A stretch of DNA of 64,000 bases, from positions 25,109,522 through 25,173,521 of the forward strand of contig NC_051438.1 in the NCBI RefSeq assembly GCF_001649575.2. The letters run 5' to 3'. Position numbers and translations under genes: made by a program. Position 1 is the first letter of the stretch. Each line of letters begins with the position of its first letter. Shown here in pieces: positions 44,501 to 57,440 of this stretch. The notes under the pieces are model-generated. The model was not told the origin of the DNA, did not search any database, and saw only the letters and a program-made list of their open reading frames with translations. Origin of the DNA: Kryptolebias marmoratus (taxonomy: Eukaryota; Chordata; Actinopteri; Cyprinodontiformes; Rivulidae).

Positions 44501-46258
44501 CTATAACACCACAATAAAGCACATTGGACCCGTGTAAATAACATCTAGCTATATTTGTATTTTCTTTTTTTCATTGTGCATACAGTTTAATAAGATAAAA
44601 TGTCATAACATGCCCAACATGTTATCAAATGTCACATCCTCCCACTGTTAGTCGTCTTGTCTCCTCATGTTAAATTTAAGAATATATGTAGTGCCTTTGT
44701 CAGTCCTGCATTTAAATGGTTGTTAGAGACAGGAGAATTATGCAGCCATTCTTCACAGATAAAAGCAGTTTTGTGTTTGGAGCAGATGTGTATCAGTTGG
44801 CACAATTCTCAGTCTGCAGCTACAGAGAAGGAAAAAGAATCAATTTTCACACATTCACACATAAAGCTTTTTTTGTTACTTTCATAAATCTCTCACTTTA
44901 ACATAGTCAAGAGAAGACATTATTTTAAATTACACTCAAAAAACCGCACACAATGTCTAATGTACTCTAATGTACTGGTTTTGTTCTGTCAAACTTTTTA
45001 TTTTCTTTTTTTTTTCCCTTAAGGCAAATGCTATTTATTGAATATGTTGTGTGATTACTAAAGAAAAATTTGGCTGATTTTACCAGCTAGGCTTACCAAA
45101 GAATAAGGAAAGATGCAGGAAACATCCTCAAAAGATAGCCACTCAGAATTAGAGAGCACTTCAATCTAAAAATAGGTACATAGACAGACATAACAAAGAA
45201 TGGTGCATTAAAGGAAAGTGGGGTCCCCAGGTGCCACAGACCTGTGCACTTGTCATTTCAATTCTTCTCATCAACTTGTGATAGTGTAATTCCCAGTCAG
45301 TTACACTCATATCATGCAGTCACTCCTGGGTTCTGCAGCCTTGTAGGATGAGAGGATGACCTGATGGATAGAGGAAAGCCCATCACTAAAACGCAACGAG
45401 TTGGAGCTGCTGTATTCAACTGTATGTCCCAAAATGAACTTGAGTCAGACACTTTTTAAATCATTAATGGAAATATTTTAATTATATAAACTTCAAGTTA
45501 TACAAAAGAGCAACTTTTATGTATTTTTTTCTTTTATGCTACAAGAGTAGTAATGCAAATTTATGATTACCTTTTCTCACTCAAGTCGACAATTGTTGTT
45601 TTTTTTTTTGTTTGTTTGCTTGTTTGTCAGTCTTGGTGATAAAGAGCAAATAAAAAACAACGCTGAATTGTTAGCATTAGTGGAACATGTTTAAGATGTT
45701 AGAAATGCACCATTTGCAGAGCAAATTAACCATCCTGCATAAATTATAGAAATCCAGTTACCATCAATGTCAATTACTTACTGAAGTACATTGCGTGTTT
45801 CTGTCACTACCCTTTGCTACTCCATGAACTGTGCTAGAAGTGCAAGAAGTGAGGATGAGTAAGTTCCAGTTTTTCAATTGACAGGAGAATAAAAACAGAT
45901 ATCAAACATAAAAAATGACAGGTTTTGAAGCCCTAACCAGGAAAGAGTGAGCTGGGAGTTTCACCTGGTTCTTTCTATGTGTCATTTTGACAACCTATGA
46001 TGTGTATTGCAAATAAATAATTAAATATGATTACATTTGTGTCATGATTTTAAAACATTATTTTCTCACAGTGAGTGACTCTGAGTAGTGACATTTGCTA
46101 CTAAACTATTTTACACTGACCTGTCTGATGTGCTTATGCATGGTCTTCTCACACTGGACAAAGGCTTCCATCAAATAATGACAGCAGGGCTGGGGAATAC
46201 TATTAACAGATGGTGACAAAAAACTGTCAAACAAGAGGCTTTACAAAAACAGCTCATC
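41594..46258. other. Non-genic AT-rich stretch
   Basis: No gene is seen. A hairpin with CATAAAGTG / CACTTTATG arms lies at 43525-43559. T-runs occur at 42729, 43430 and 45595. Open frames up to 77 codons have no recognised motif. The part about 42940-43140 is less AT-rich but unassigned. Confidence 0.55.
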
Positions 46259-46313
46259 GTGGTGGAGTAGCTGAGGCAATGATCTGATGATGTGATGGAT
46301 TTGAAGCCTGGGG
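46259..46313 (+). mobile_element. tRNA-like SINE head fragment
   Basis: GTAGCTGAGGCAATG (46268-46282) is box-A-like and GGATTTGAAGCC (46297-46308) is box-B-like. The body expected after a SINE head is missing. Confidence 0.35.
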
Positions 46314-46660
46314 CCTGATGCATAAAAATGTTTACACACAAAAAAATATGCGGACATTTCTACCAGCACAAAAAGAGGTAATTAAAAATGTTCTTCAGCC
46401 ATTTGTACACACAATTATGCTAATTTTAGGCCTTATACAGGGAAGAGGAAATAGAAAAATTAAAGAAATACACATAAATAACTATACTTGTGTAAAATGT
46501 TGCACAGGATGATGGCTGTCGAAGACTTTTAAAATGTCAAGAGGAGAATAAATAGTTAAGCATAACTGTTTCTCTGGCACAAGGTGAAAGGTGTTTCATG
46601 TGCCACTGTTAAAAAAAACAGCCATCTCACCAACCTCCTGTGAGTTAAAAAAACAACCCA

Positions 46661-46872
46661 CCTGGACAACAACTTGTTGAAGACGTTTTGCTTCTTATCC
46701 GAGGAGTTTTCACAATTCAAAGTGAAATGTACGAGGCAGCAGCCATTAAAGCTGCATGAGACGCTCTGTTGCAGTCTGTTGCACATTTCAGTTCAACAAA
46801 CAAGAAAAGAAGTCCAGTTGCTGTGTTTAAAATGCCTAGGATTTGCCATGTCCTGGATGACTGAGAATCTAC
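46661..46872 (+). mobile_element. Foldback repeat, second copy
   Basis: The left arm (46661-46716) has CTGGAC and TTGAAGACGTTTTGCTTCTTATCCGAGGAG. The right part has GCATGAGACG (46754-46763) and AAGAAGTCCAGTTGC (46808-46822), then the family tail CCTGGATGACTGAGAATCTACAC (46852-46874). It has the same plan as 35951-36130. The plus-strand frame 46674-46985 runs through it and is not a gene. Confidence 0.65.
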
Positions 46873-46875
46873 ACA

Positions 46876-48858
46876 ACACCCACACCATTCTCCCATCCTT
46901 CATTCTTACATGTCTGTCTCTCCCTCCTGATATTGTCCACACAAAGTATGACCCAATAAACAACATATACATTATGTTTTATTGAATAAAATAAGAGTTT
47001 CTGCTCTTTCTCCTGTAGCCATGGTCATGATGCATTTTTTTTTTTTTTTTTGGTTTGAAGAGAAGGACAAGTTTTCTGTTCAGACCATTTACAAAGGTAC
47101 GGTGCTCAGACTAGCGCACCCAATTCTTAATGATCCTTCACACATTTTGTACTTTGAATTTGAATGATTACCTTCAGGCAGATAGTACAAAGGGAACAAG
47201 TATAAAACCAACCGCCTTAAGCTTTCCTTTTTTCTGCATAAATTACTTTATTCCGTAAGAAAACAGTATTTGCTGATGGTTCTTATGTTTTAATGCTAAT
47301 GCTGCTTGAGCATTTTGGCAATTTGTAGCTAAAAGAAACATTTCCTATGAGGACAGTGATGTACATTCAAAATAATCTTAACTGTTATTTTTATTTATTA
47401 CTCAAGAACTATGACACCTAATAGAATAGATTTATTTTAGTCTTCTTCACTAGTTCATATTCACAAACAATCTCTTTGTATGCAAATGACTGAGTGGGGG
47501 GTTGTCGACACTCATTCATGACTAAAATTGGGAGTGGTAATCAAGATTGTGCATGTGTGCATAGCTTACACATTGTGTAATAAACATGACTCATGTATGT
47601 ATAAATGGCTTCATGAATCTGGGGGGAAATGTACATGCACATTTCTTTCTGTCATCTGTAACATCTGGCTACTAGTGTTTATGGCAACGAAGATTGCAAA
47701 TGATTGGCAGCTGGTGACCTGACTGCAATGCACCTGCTCCCACTTCTGCAATTAGGGCACAGACACACAAGAAGACTGAGAGAAAGTAGCTGCTGGCTAT
47801 AAGGGAGGGAGGGAGGGGGGCCTGAAACAGAAGCAGAGTGTGACAGGAGTTTCCACATGTTGGCAGTAGACGGGGAAGAAGCAGCATGTGATTCTTTAAA
47901 TTAAAGTGCTATCAGTTCCTAAAACATCAGCCTTTTCCTTTAATCAGTGCCTTCAAATAGGAGCTTTGCCACACTTTTTCTTGCCATTTAGAATAGATGC
48001 TGGGAAGTACAGTTACTGTGTTTAAGTAGAAAACAGATAAATGGTGATGTGTATCAGCAGTGACTATAGTAAATTACCCTTAAACGCCACAGTATATACA
48101 GTACTTAGCAAGTCTTGCAAGACCTCAGGTTCAAGCGCAGTACAGTCCAGGGTTAGAACTATCAAGGCATCCTCTCAAATGATGTTTTATGCTCTTGGTG
48201 CTTCAGCTTTTTTCTCAGATACCTGAGAATGAGTTCAGCTGTTCAGAGTTCAACTGTATGCCAACTAAAAATCAAAAGGCTCAGAATCAGAGCATACGCA
48301 GTCCCCGCTGACTGCAAAAAAACTTTATTCAAAAAATAAAAGTTGTGAAAAAGCCCTTAAACCACTTTAGGTTTTTTTTAAGAAGTCTTCTTCTTTCAAT
48401 TCCACTTCCAGCCAGTTTGGCCATGAGATCGTATTTTATGATGAATTAAAAACCGCCTGAAACACGTGGGAGCTAACTTGTTTTTAAACTCTAACACATA
48501 TATGTCATTTCTGTGAACCAAACAAATTCTATATATTGCTTCAGAGAGCTAAAATGTAATTTGCTTCTCTCATCATCACATCTCAGACTACAGCTTCATT
48601 TCATTTTTTTACTGTTGATTTGTGACTGAATTGATTACGTTGGAAATAACCTAGAAAGCTTGATGTTCATGCTTGTAACAGATTGTTGCTCCTCAAAAAT
48701 CCAGAAAGCCAGTCTCAGGACCACCTGCTCCTGCCATGAAATAGACTGATAAGATGAGGGTTATGATCTTTAATTGATTTTACTTTCATTTCACTCTTGG
48801 GGGAGATGTAGATGAAATCATTTTTTAAACCTGTTGACATGGTTGAAAAAAAGGACAT

Positions 48859-48860
<2 letters not shown>
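46876..48860. other. Non-genic AT-rich stretch
   Basis: No gene is seen. A 17-bp T-run lies at 47035-47051 and a G-rich GGGAGGGAGGG run near 47804-47820. Confidence 0.55.
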
Positions 48861-48889
<29 letters not shown>

Positions 48890-48890
48890 A
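48861..48890. repeat. (GAA)n microsatellite
   Basis: Thirty bases of AGA/GAA trinucleotides. Confidence 0.95.
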
Positions 48891-49193
48891 CGTGAAACTA
48901 TTTTTGTTTGACCTGTAAACACCTCTTAGAAATCATCCAATCATTGCAAATGTCCTACTTTTTATTACTTTGAGTAAAACACTTCAGTTTCTTGATTTAC
49001 ATGCATTTGTTTGTGTACATCTGTATTACATCCCTGCTAAATCATTGCAGTCAGTAAAAAGTCTGGACTTGGACATGACCATTCCAACATTTCGATTTTC
49101 TTTTTCAGACATTCTGTTATAGATTTGAGGGTATTTTTGGAACCATTATCTTGTTGCATGTCTGAAACAATGCAATGTAATATTTTCGTACAA

Positions 49194-49196
<3 letters not shown>
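48891..49196. other. Non-genic AT-rich stretch
   Basis: No gene or recognised repeat is seen. Confidence 0.55.

Positions 49197-49239
<43 letters not shown>
49197..49239. repeat. (ATT)n microsatellite
   Basis: About 43 bp of ATT trinucleotides. The minus-strand poly-Asn frame across it is an artefact. Confidence 0.97.
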
Positions 49240-51811
49240 CTGTCCTGCCACTCCAACTGAGACATTTAGCAGCAAACATGAATGTAGCTTCTGGGTAGGT
49301 TTGCAATTATTCAGAACATTCCACATACTGACCTCAGGGTGAACTTGTGGGGAAAATAAACAAACAAAACAAATACATAAATAAACAAGAACTGCTCAAG
49401 ACAAAAATTATCCTAAAAGTTCAAGATGTTAGGATGTTGGCCCATGCTGAAAAATTGCCAAAAATACAAAAAACAGAATTATAATATACAATAGATTTTT
49501 TTTTTTTTTTTTTTTGTGCTGTTTACAAGAGAAAGGAACTGCAGGGCATGTTAAATAATGGAGAAAAAATATTGTTAGTATTTTTTTAAAGGTAAGTACA
49601 AATTGGGATTTTGTGTCATAAAACTTTTGATTAAAAACAATAACAAAAAAGTGTCTCATTTTATAAGCAAAAATGAATAACTGTGCAACAGAACAATGCA
49701 GAAAAACACGCAGTATTACATCTTTGTGGACAGCCTCATTATATCTAATTCACTGCACAAACACAGTGCTTCATAATAAACATTCAAAAATAGGGAGAAA
49801 AATGCAGTGGTTATCACTTGTAGAGAGGCAGCATGAACAGACTCTTTATTCACCAGATGCACCCTCAAGTGAATGGGAATGTAATCAGTGAGAAGTCCCT
49901 CCCTACACACACTCTCTTTCAACTCCACCATCTGGCCGATGCAACAGGTGGTTCAGGCTGAAGTCAAAATATTTCAACCATCTCTTCATTTCCTAAAGCT
50001 GTGTCAGTCCACATCTGTTGGTTATCTTTCATATATATCTGTCATTTTACCTATAATGACATCATTACAATGAATGTCAAATCTTTTAATGTGGATTGTT
50101 TTAGAAGGAAAATAAAAATGATCTATTTTGTGCAAACCACAAACACTGGACCTCAGGCCTTTTTGCTGCAGAACTAAAACAAGAATCAGTTTTACGGTAG
50201 TTTCTTTATGACGACATTCTTTATTAAAAGATGCAAAACTGAATCCAAATGCTGCTGACAGGGTGGAACCAGCTGTGACTAAAATTCAAAAGTTATCTGC
50301 CTACAAACATTTTATATTTTGAATAATATATATGACTAAAGTCTCTTTAACTTTAAATTAATTCATTCCCTTTTTATGTTTGCTTTGCCCTCTTCAGAAT
50401 CACAGAGTAGATGCAGCCTCTACCAGCCTTCAGTGGATACGATACGAAGCACCACCAGGACTGACTGCTGGTTCATCACAGGGTCAACATACAAACATAA
50501 GACCAAAGATGATGCATCTTTACACTCACTTCTAAGGTCAGTTTCAGATTTCACACATGGAATTTTGCAAAGTATAAACAAAAGGTTTAAAAACTGTTAA
50601 CGTTAGAAAAGATTTAATTTAAAAGAATGCACGATATGATGATACAACATGAACAGCAAGAAACAAAATCACATTTTGTTGACATTTTCTGGCCTTTAAA
50701 ACTGTACAGTAAAATATATGCACAGTGCAAAACAATGGGGAAAGGCTGATGAACAGTACCGCCCGACATACTGTATCAGTTTGACTGAAACTGGTTTCTT
50801 TTACTAGATGTAAGTCTGCAAGAGGAAAGAGTGGAAAAAAGAAGACAAAAAGATTTTGAAAGAGAGAAATGAAGTGTGAGAGAATGAGAGATTTGGAATT
50901 TGCTGCCTTTTATATTGTGGAAGATACTGTATCTGTTCATTAGCATAAAATTACAATAGCGAAGGGCCGTCTTTGCTTGAGGGATTGTCTGCGATCAGCG
51001 TAATCTCCAAGTGCCAGCAAATCTGATGACTCCTCCAAAGTTTAATCATGCCACCAGGGTATGAGAGGACCTGACGAGCACAAAATCACACACTTGGATA
51101 TCCACTCCAGCAAAGCAGTTACCTTATTACTGTCTCATAATTTCACCATGTCTCACACAGCAGGAAATCAGTTTTAATGTGTTGGCTGGCCACATATGCC
51201 CAGACAATTATTATAAGTTTCATGAAATCAAATAATACGCTTTCTAATTTTCATCATGCTATCATGCCAAATTAAGTCTTGACTGATAAACTTGTAAGAA
51301 GAGACCTTGGATAGAATCTACTGGCAGGGATATAAATTTAATTTTTCATGTCATTTCAACCCTGGATGACCCAAATCTTCATGCAAATAGCTAACCTAAA
51401 ATTATTATGTTGACTGTGAGGAACACTCCAATCTCACCCTTTGTCAAACCTTAAAGCTATTTGTTGTCATGTAAATATTCTCTATTTTCTTTGTTATTAT
51501 TTATCATTAACAACCACTTGGCTTTGGTGTTCACAAGGAGCAGTTGGTCCTCACAAGGTAGTTTATGTTAGGAAAATTGTCCCCACAATGTATCAAATAC
51601 ATGGCCACACACACACATATGCAATTAAAAACAATGTTTTTTTCATGATCCACTGAGGTGGATTAGGATGAAACATTAATGAAGCATGTATTTATCTAAC
51701 TGAAATTTTGTCAGTCATAATAAATAAGTGCTTTACATCAGTACATACAATTCAAGCTGTCATTGTATATTTTTATATTCAAAGTCCACCTGTAGAATTC
51801 TGTCTCATATT
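49240..51811. other. Non-genic stretch; one weak exon-like segment
   Basis: No firm gene. A 20-bp T-run lies at 49496-49515. The segment 50398-50536 has a pyrimidine-rich tract and CAG before it and AAG|GTCAGT after it, which is exon-like, but its translation is not recognised. The part about 50930-51070 is non-repetitive and may be conserved non-coding DNA. Confidence 0.45.
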
Positions 51812-52193
51812 CCTTCAGTTTCTTGACGACGGATTTAACTGAACTCCAGGAGATGTTTAGGGCACTGGAAATCATTTTGTTTCCATCCCCTGACTGAATA
51901 GTATAAGTACATTCATTTTTTTCATTCAGTTGAATTAGAAGAGTAATTTTATGAATACTATGAATATTTATGCAATCACTTATATTACATTATAAACTTT
52001 TATTTAAATGGTTATATTCTGTAGAAATTTGATTTCACTTAGACACTGAAGATTTTTTTTAAGTTAATTAATTAATTAATTAATTAATTTATTTATTTAT
52101 TTGAAAAGAGGGCGAATTTATGATGATTGATTTATGAAAGCAATAAAAGCATAAAACATTCAATGGGGAGAATACTTTTTATAGTAACTGTGA
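51812..52193 (+). mobile_element. Non-autonomous DNA transposon (same family as 12413-12640)
   Basis: Contains GACGACGGATTTAACTGAACTCCAGGAGATGTTTAGGGCACTGG and CCATCCCCTGACTG, matching the fragment near 12434. Further on is ATTTATGCAATCACTTAT, and at the right edge GAATACTTTTTATAGTAACTG (about 52170-52190), which resembles a fish Tc1/mariner-like terminal repeat. No transposase is encoded. A TTAA/TTTA simple run (52064-52102) lies inside. Confidence 0.6.
52064..52102. repeat. (TTAA)n(TTTA)n simple repeat
   Basis: About 27 bp of TTAA tetranucleotides followed by about 12 bp of TTTA, inside a DNA transposon remnant. Confidence 0.93.
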
Positions 52194-55100
52194 AATGGTT
52201 GTCTTGCTGGTGGTGTCTAATATTGCCATAACCAGTGCATTGTTTTTCTCAATTCCAAAAGACTTATCTTAGTAATCCAATGGAGTTTGTCAGAATGCAG
52301 TATTTGATGTGTTGAGAATAAAAATTAGTTGTCTTTGACTATTTTGAAAGAAAACTTGCTGCACATATTGTTTTAGAACATGTTTAAAATTCAGCAACGA
52401 GACTGTGAGTCTATGAGTCTTTGCGACTCATGCAAGGAATTTGAGAACCCTTGCAAATGTTTCAAAAAATTTTGGAGACTCTTGAAATTGCCTTTTACCA
52501 ACTAGTTGCTAACAGTTGGAGCCCATTGAGATACCATATTATTATTTGACTCTCTAAAAAAGATTTCTCCTAATATTAAACTAATTAATTCTAGCAAAAA
52601 ATAAATAAAACAATTGCACTTTTCTGTTTCGTTTGCCCTTTTTTGGGTAGGTGGAGGGCATCCATCCCTGTGAGCTCGAGAACTTGATGACAAAAGTGAC
52701 ATTAACATGTTGTGAAGGAATTTTGCACATTGTTCTAATTACTTGTAAATCCTAATTAACCTTTGGAGAGTTCACAATGACTATATCCAACAAACTTCAT
52801 CAGCATCACTCACTTGGCTTCTCTGCTTTGTTGTCAAACTGTGCAGTTTGATGCACCATCAATCACAAATGACAATTATTTTTCCTAAACTGTGTGACAG
52901 ACAACATTTTCAAACTGGATTGTTTTTGTTTAAATATTTTTTTTGATCATTAATATTAGTTTTGATGCCAGTCATTCAAAACTATAAAGATAAAGACTCT
53001 AAAGGACTTCTTATAAATTCACATTTACAGATATATTTACATTTAGAGGTATCAAGTGTGAGACATAGTTTCTCTCAAAGAGTGCCTTAGAAGTGGCACA
53101 CATAGGAAATTTATCTTTTTTCTCAGTGTTTTGCTATTCATTTGGACAAGAACTAGAGTTACATCAGAATTATCTGCAGACTAGTCCTCATGAATCTCTT
53201 TTTGATTCTTTCTGGCCTGGGGGTCCTTAGTTTGCATTCAAGGTCCAAAAAGACATGTTTGATCTTTACAATACAAGTGCCAGTAAAAGTTAAGCCTGAA
53301 GATTTTAATTCACTCCTCTCGCTCCAAGAACAATACCTCCATAAGCTCCAACACTTTGTGCACTTCAAAGGCTTTAACGCTGAGGATTCTTTTTACTTAA
53401 AACAAAGAAGCTCCTGCTTTCTTTTGGGTTTTGGAGGGCAATATCAACAGAAAACCTCTAAAGAATTACAATAGAAACGCTACAGAAAAAAAATCCCACA
53501 GTAAAGTTTTTACCTTTTTTCTCAAATTCTTTTGCAAAGTTTTTGAAACAAACGACTGTGCGGCTAGTGCCAAGACAAAGCTTGTGAAAAGTGCAGAGAA
53601 TAACCGAATGTGCCCCGTCTTATCATCTGCTACCACTGCACAGATTAGTGCTGAACGAAATAGAAAAAGGTTGTGAAGAAGGGAGAAAAAAAAAGAATAA
53701 AAGCTGCTCTCAAGTATTAGAACAGACAGTTGCATTAGCTTTCTAATAAGAAGAGACAGAGCAATACTGAGCCCTGAAAGGAGGGAGAAAAAAAGCATTT
53801 GCCCACTCCTTGCAGGGTCTTCCACCCCCGGATTCTCACCCACCCACTGTGCTTGCTCTCCACCCACATGTCCTCCTCCATCCTTTCAACTTAAATCAGA
53901 TAGTAGTGGGTAGCAGGAGAAACATGTCATAGGTTTTACTCATACAGTATTAATTATACTCCTGTCCCCTGACCTGACTGGTAACAATAATCTACTTCCC
54001 ACAACCCTGCTTTCTAAATGGAGTGCTCTTATCGTTACTTAAGCTGAACCCTTTACCATCTGCTGCACCCTTGTGCCATGTGATCCCCTTTGTCCTGTAG
54101 GCCCTGATGATTTATGAGGCTTCCAGCTAGTATTGGTTGTAATATTCTAAATGTGTCAGACAGGGCAAGGAAAAACTCCTTCTCAATTTTCAGTCAGCAC
54201 AGTGAGTGTATTATGATGATGACTCTGCAGTTTTGCTCTGGTGTATTCATTTGACGTGTAGCTCTACGTTACAACCCGCTCACGGAGGATAGAGATTGAC
54301 TGCTGTGAATAAAACTCAAATTAACTCAGCATATAACATCCATCATAAATGTGTGCCTCCTCCTGCAATATTTTGTTTTGTATTAAATGAAAATATTTCA
54401 TTTATTGTTTTTTTCCAATTATTTAATTCACACAGTAGTTGCCACTTATTATAAAATGCTAACAATAAACCAACATTCTTCAATGAGCTGTCCACTGAAA
54501 ACTACTGCTGCTGAAACTTAGTTAAATGTTGAATGGAGTTAGATTTATTCTCTGATTATAATTGAGAAACTGCATATTGCCTTTGTAATGAGTTATAAAA
54601 AAACTACAACTGTAGCTGTTTGAACACTGTCATGTTTCTGTTATTGAAATTGTTTACTAAAAATATTCATGCCCTCGTTGAATAGCACATATGTGACAGA
54701 GTACACTGTGTCATCCTTTATTTCAAGGTGCTCAAATTTAAAATGAGGAAGAGTAATTACAGCTCTGGAACATAAGGGGAAGATGAGGGCTATTACTTCA
54801 TTATTTCCTGATCAATTAATCAAGTGAATAGTTTAAAAATGATTTCATGTGTAACATTTGCAACTGAAAGCTGTTGTTGTAATCACACAACATGTTTGTA
54901 TTATCTACTAAAACAGAGCAGCAAGAGCAACTGGTCAACAAAATCAAAGAGATCCTTTTAAAGAAATATGATGTGAAAATCAAAGAATGAACTGATGGTC
55001 AATGAAGCACAACATGTCACTTACTGATTTAGAAATGCCATCCTGAACGTGATTCCTCCATAATACTGTGAGATGTTTTCGTCCATGAAAACCTAAAGCT

Positions 55101-55339
55101 CGATGTGAGAGAACCTTTTTTCTCTTTCTTTCCGTCAGTCCTGTTCTTGCTGTGTGGACACATTTAGACTGTGCAGCAACAACTGTGAGCTGATGCAAAA
55201 AGTGCAAATTGCTCCCACCTGCTGAACCTGATGGGTGTGTATGTGCTAGCATTTACTTAGCGCTATTTGTTTCGTGATTATGACACAAAAGGATCAAATA
55301 GCAGTTGCAAATGATGTGCAAAGATGGACCTAAAAAGAG
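52194..55339. other. Non-genic AT-rich stretch
   Basis: No gene is seen. Overlapping frames at 53190-53676 (plus) and 53466-53867 (minus) are the longest that avoid low-complexity sequence, but neither has a recognisable domain. Confidence 0.5.
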
Positions 55340-55400
55340 ATGCTATGCAATCTCACTGAATGGGTCCTTCAGTGTCTTGCCCAAGGACACTTGAGGATGA
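55340..55400 (-). mobile_element. tRNA-SINE-like body fragment (family A)
   Basis: GATGCTATGCAATC, then CAGTGTCTTGCCCAAGGACACTTGA, is the well-conserved body word of family A in minus-strand orientation. The tRNA-like head is missing. Confidence 0.6.
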
Positions 55401-57261
55401 AAAGAATAAATAAACTGCAAATCTTGCAATGAGTCAGCAACAGGGTCTGAGACACTAATGCTTACAAGTGACTACTTGATTGACACTGATTTAGACTAAA
55501 TGTGTATAAATGTGGGTAATTTAGTTTAAAATAAATAATATCAGTACTTCTGAAACAGTAAAGTAACTGTAACCTACCTGATGGCAAAAAAAAGATAAAC
55601 TTCAGCAGCCCCAGAGATGCCAGGAACCTGCCACCAGCCAACAAAAATGTGTTCAAGACACTGCAGCAAGTCAAGTACTTTTTTTTTATTAATATGATAT
55701 ACCATAACCAGTATGATTTAGAAACTTCACAAACATCTAAATGAGTTCCTATCTACAGCATTAAACTTTCATATATGGATAATGATTTTAGTCATGGTCC
55801 TAATGATGGCAATGGCATTCCAGCATTCATTCAAGCTATTGCTTTGAGCTAAAGTGAAATATCTACACAGATATTAGTATGCCATGAAAATGTGTACAGA
55901 CATCTCTCTTAAAAGGAACCCGGACCTTGATGACTTTGGCAATCACCTGATGTTTTCTTCACTATTACTACACTATGAGGCTAACATTTAGGTGATTTAA
56001 ATGTCTTGACAGCTATGACATAGATTGCCAATGATTTCTTTTCTTATGGGATGAACTGTATTAACTCTAATAATTAATTTAGTGGAGGTTTATTTTATGT
56101 TTTCTAGTTGAGCCATAGTGCTACATTTACTTTCATAGTGACATATTACATCCTGAAGGACAGAATAGAAACCAAATGTAGGCAAGATAAAGACCACTGA
56201 CATAAAAGACTGTTTAAAAATGTCTTTGTTGTGTATTATCTATCCATCAGAATAAAATGTTCTCATGTCGGCATTTGCTGAATCACTAAAAGCACAATAT
56301 GAACACAACTTTCCTTGAGTTGCTCTTAAAATCTTGCATGCCACTAAGCAGACCATAAGTTCAGAGGTACTCTTGTAATATAAAAGAAAAACAAGTGTGT
56401 GCATTTTTCTTTGACAAGATGGCCAGTAACTGCAGAAAGACAAGGCTGAGTGATAGCAAAAGATCTGAGAGCGTTCAATTACTGTCACCACAGGTGTCCA
56501 CTGGGCTCAGGATGAGAGAAAATGGAGCAAACCACTGTTAGGACTTAGTGTTAGACAGCACGTACACCCTGCCAAAGGAAGCAAAAGAAGGAACAGTGAG
56601 CTGAATCCCAACACCTGGCTCTAATGAGATTGGCATGCACACCCTGCAGACATTAGCTGCAACTCATCCGTGTGAAATGTAGATTCCTAGAGATGGCAAA
56701 ACCAATAGGATTATCCTCTCAAGTCTTTTGTCCACCTACTGTATTTCTCATTGCTGCAGTGTTATATCTACCCCACACAATTATTTGAATACCAGGCGTA
56801 TAACAGATGAAACATTGTGTGTTTGTGTGTGTGCTTTAAGCCAAGGACCCTTTGCTGTCACTTTGTTAAGAAATCTGGAGGAGTAAACTATTCATAACCA
56901 TTTATGCCAAGGACTGCCAGTGTCTTATTGTTGTTTGTGTTTTCCTCCTTTTTTGATTCGTGGTGTGCTTAATACTGAGTCTGCTTTTTTTCCACAAGAT
57001 GCTGTGCTCAACATCAAGCAATTAAAACTTTAATTACGCTGAAATGAGAAACTGTCTCTGATGCTTAATTTCTCATTTACTCATGTAAGAGAGAAGCTAT
57101 GAAGTTTCATTAAACTCTGCCCACCAGGACACAATATAGATTTGCGACATCACCAAATTCTTTGACTTATTTGAGATCTAATATATATATATATGACTTC
57201 AGACGGTGATTTATTATACTTTTTTTCTGTATTGAAATAAGGTCAAGAGATTTTTATCAGA
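55401..57261. other. Non-genic AT-rich stretch
   Basis: No gene is seen. The part about 56480-56720 is non-repetitive and less AT-rich. A 15-bp TA run lies near 57180. Confidence 0.55.
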
Positions 57262-57440
57262 ATGTTGTTGTTTTTCTTTCAGCTGCTCCCTTCTGCAGAG
57301 GTCGTCACAGCAAGTGAACCTGCACAAAAGATTTGGCAATTGTTTTATGCTGGGTGCCATTCCTGACACAACTTAGGCTCATATCTGCACCTTCAGGATT
57401 ACGAGACCGCGGCATTGACCACTGATCTACCATGGCCTCG
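57262..57440 (-). mobile_element. tRNA-derived SINE (family B), second copy
   Basis: On the minus strand, TAGATCAGTGG (complement at 57419-57429) is box A and GGTGCAGATATGAGCC (complement at 57376-57391) covers box B. The 3' body GACGACCTCTGCAGAAGGGAGCAG and the tail GAAAGAAAAACAACAAC match the copy at 15505-15669. No clear target-site duplication remains. Confidence 0.8.

Noticed and set aside
46674..46985. 103-codon plus-strand frame
   Set aside because: It runs through the foldback repeat, including its CTGGATGACTGAGAATCT tail, so it is repeat sequence.
46312..47622. Possible transposon ends (GGGCCTGATGCATAAA near 46312 and CTTCATGAATCTGGG near 47607)
   Set aside because: They only loosely complement each other, and no target-site duplication was found.
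48080..48170. Possible tRNA-like box B (CAGGTTCAAGCGC)
   Set aside because: No box A at the right distance and no SINE body.
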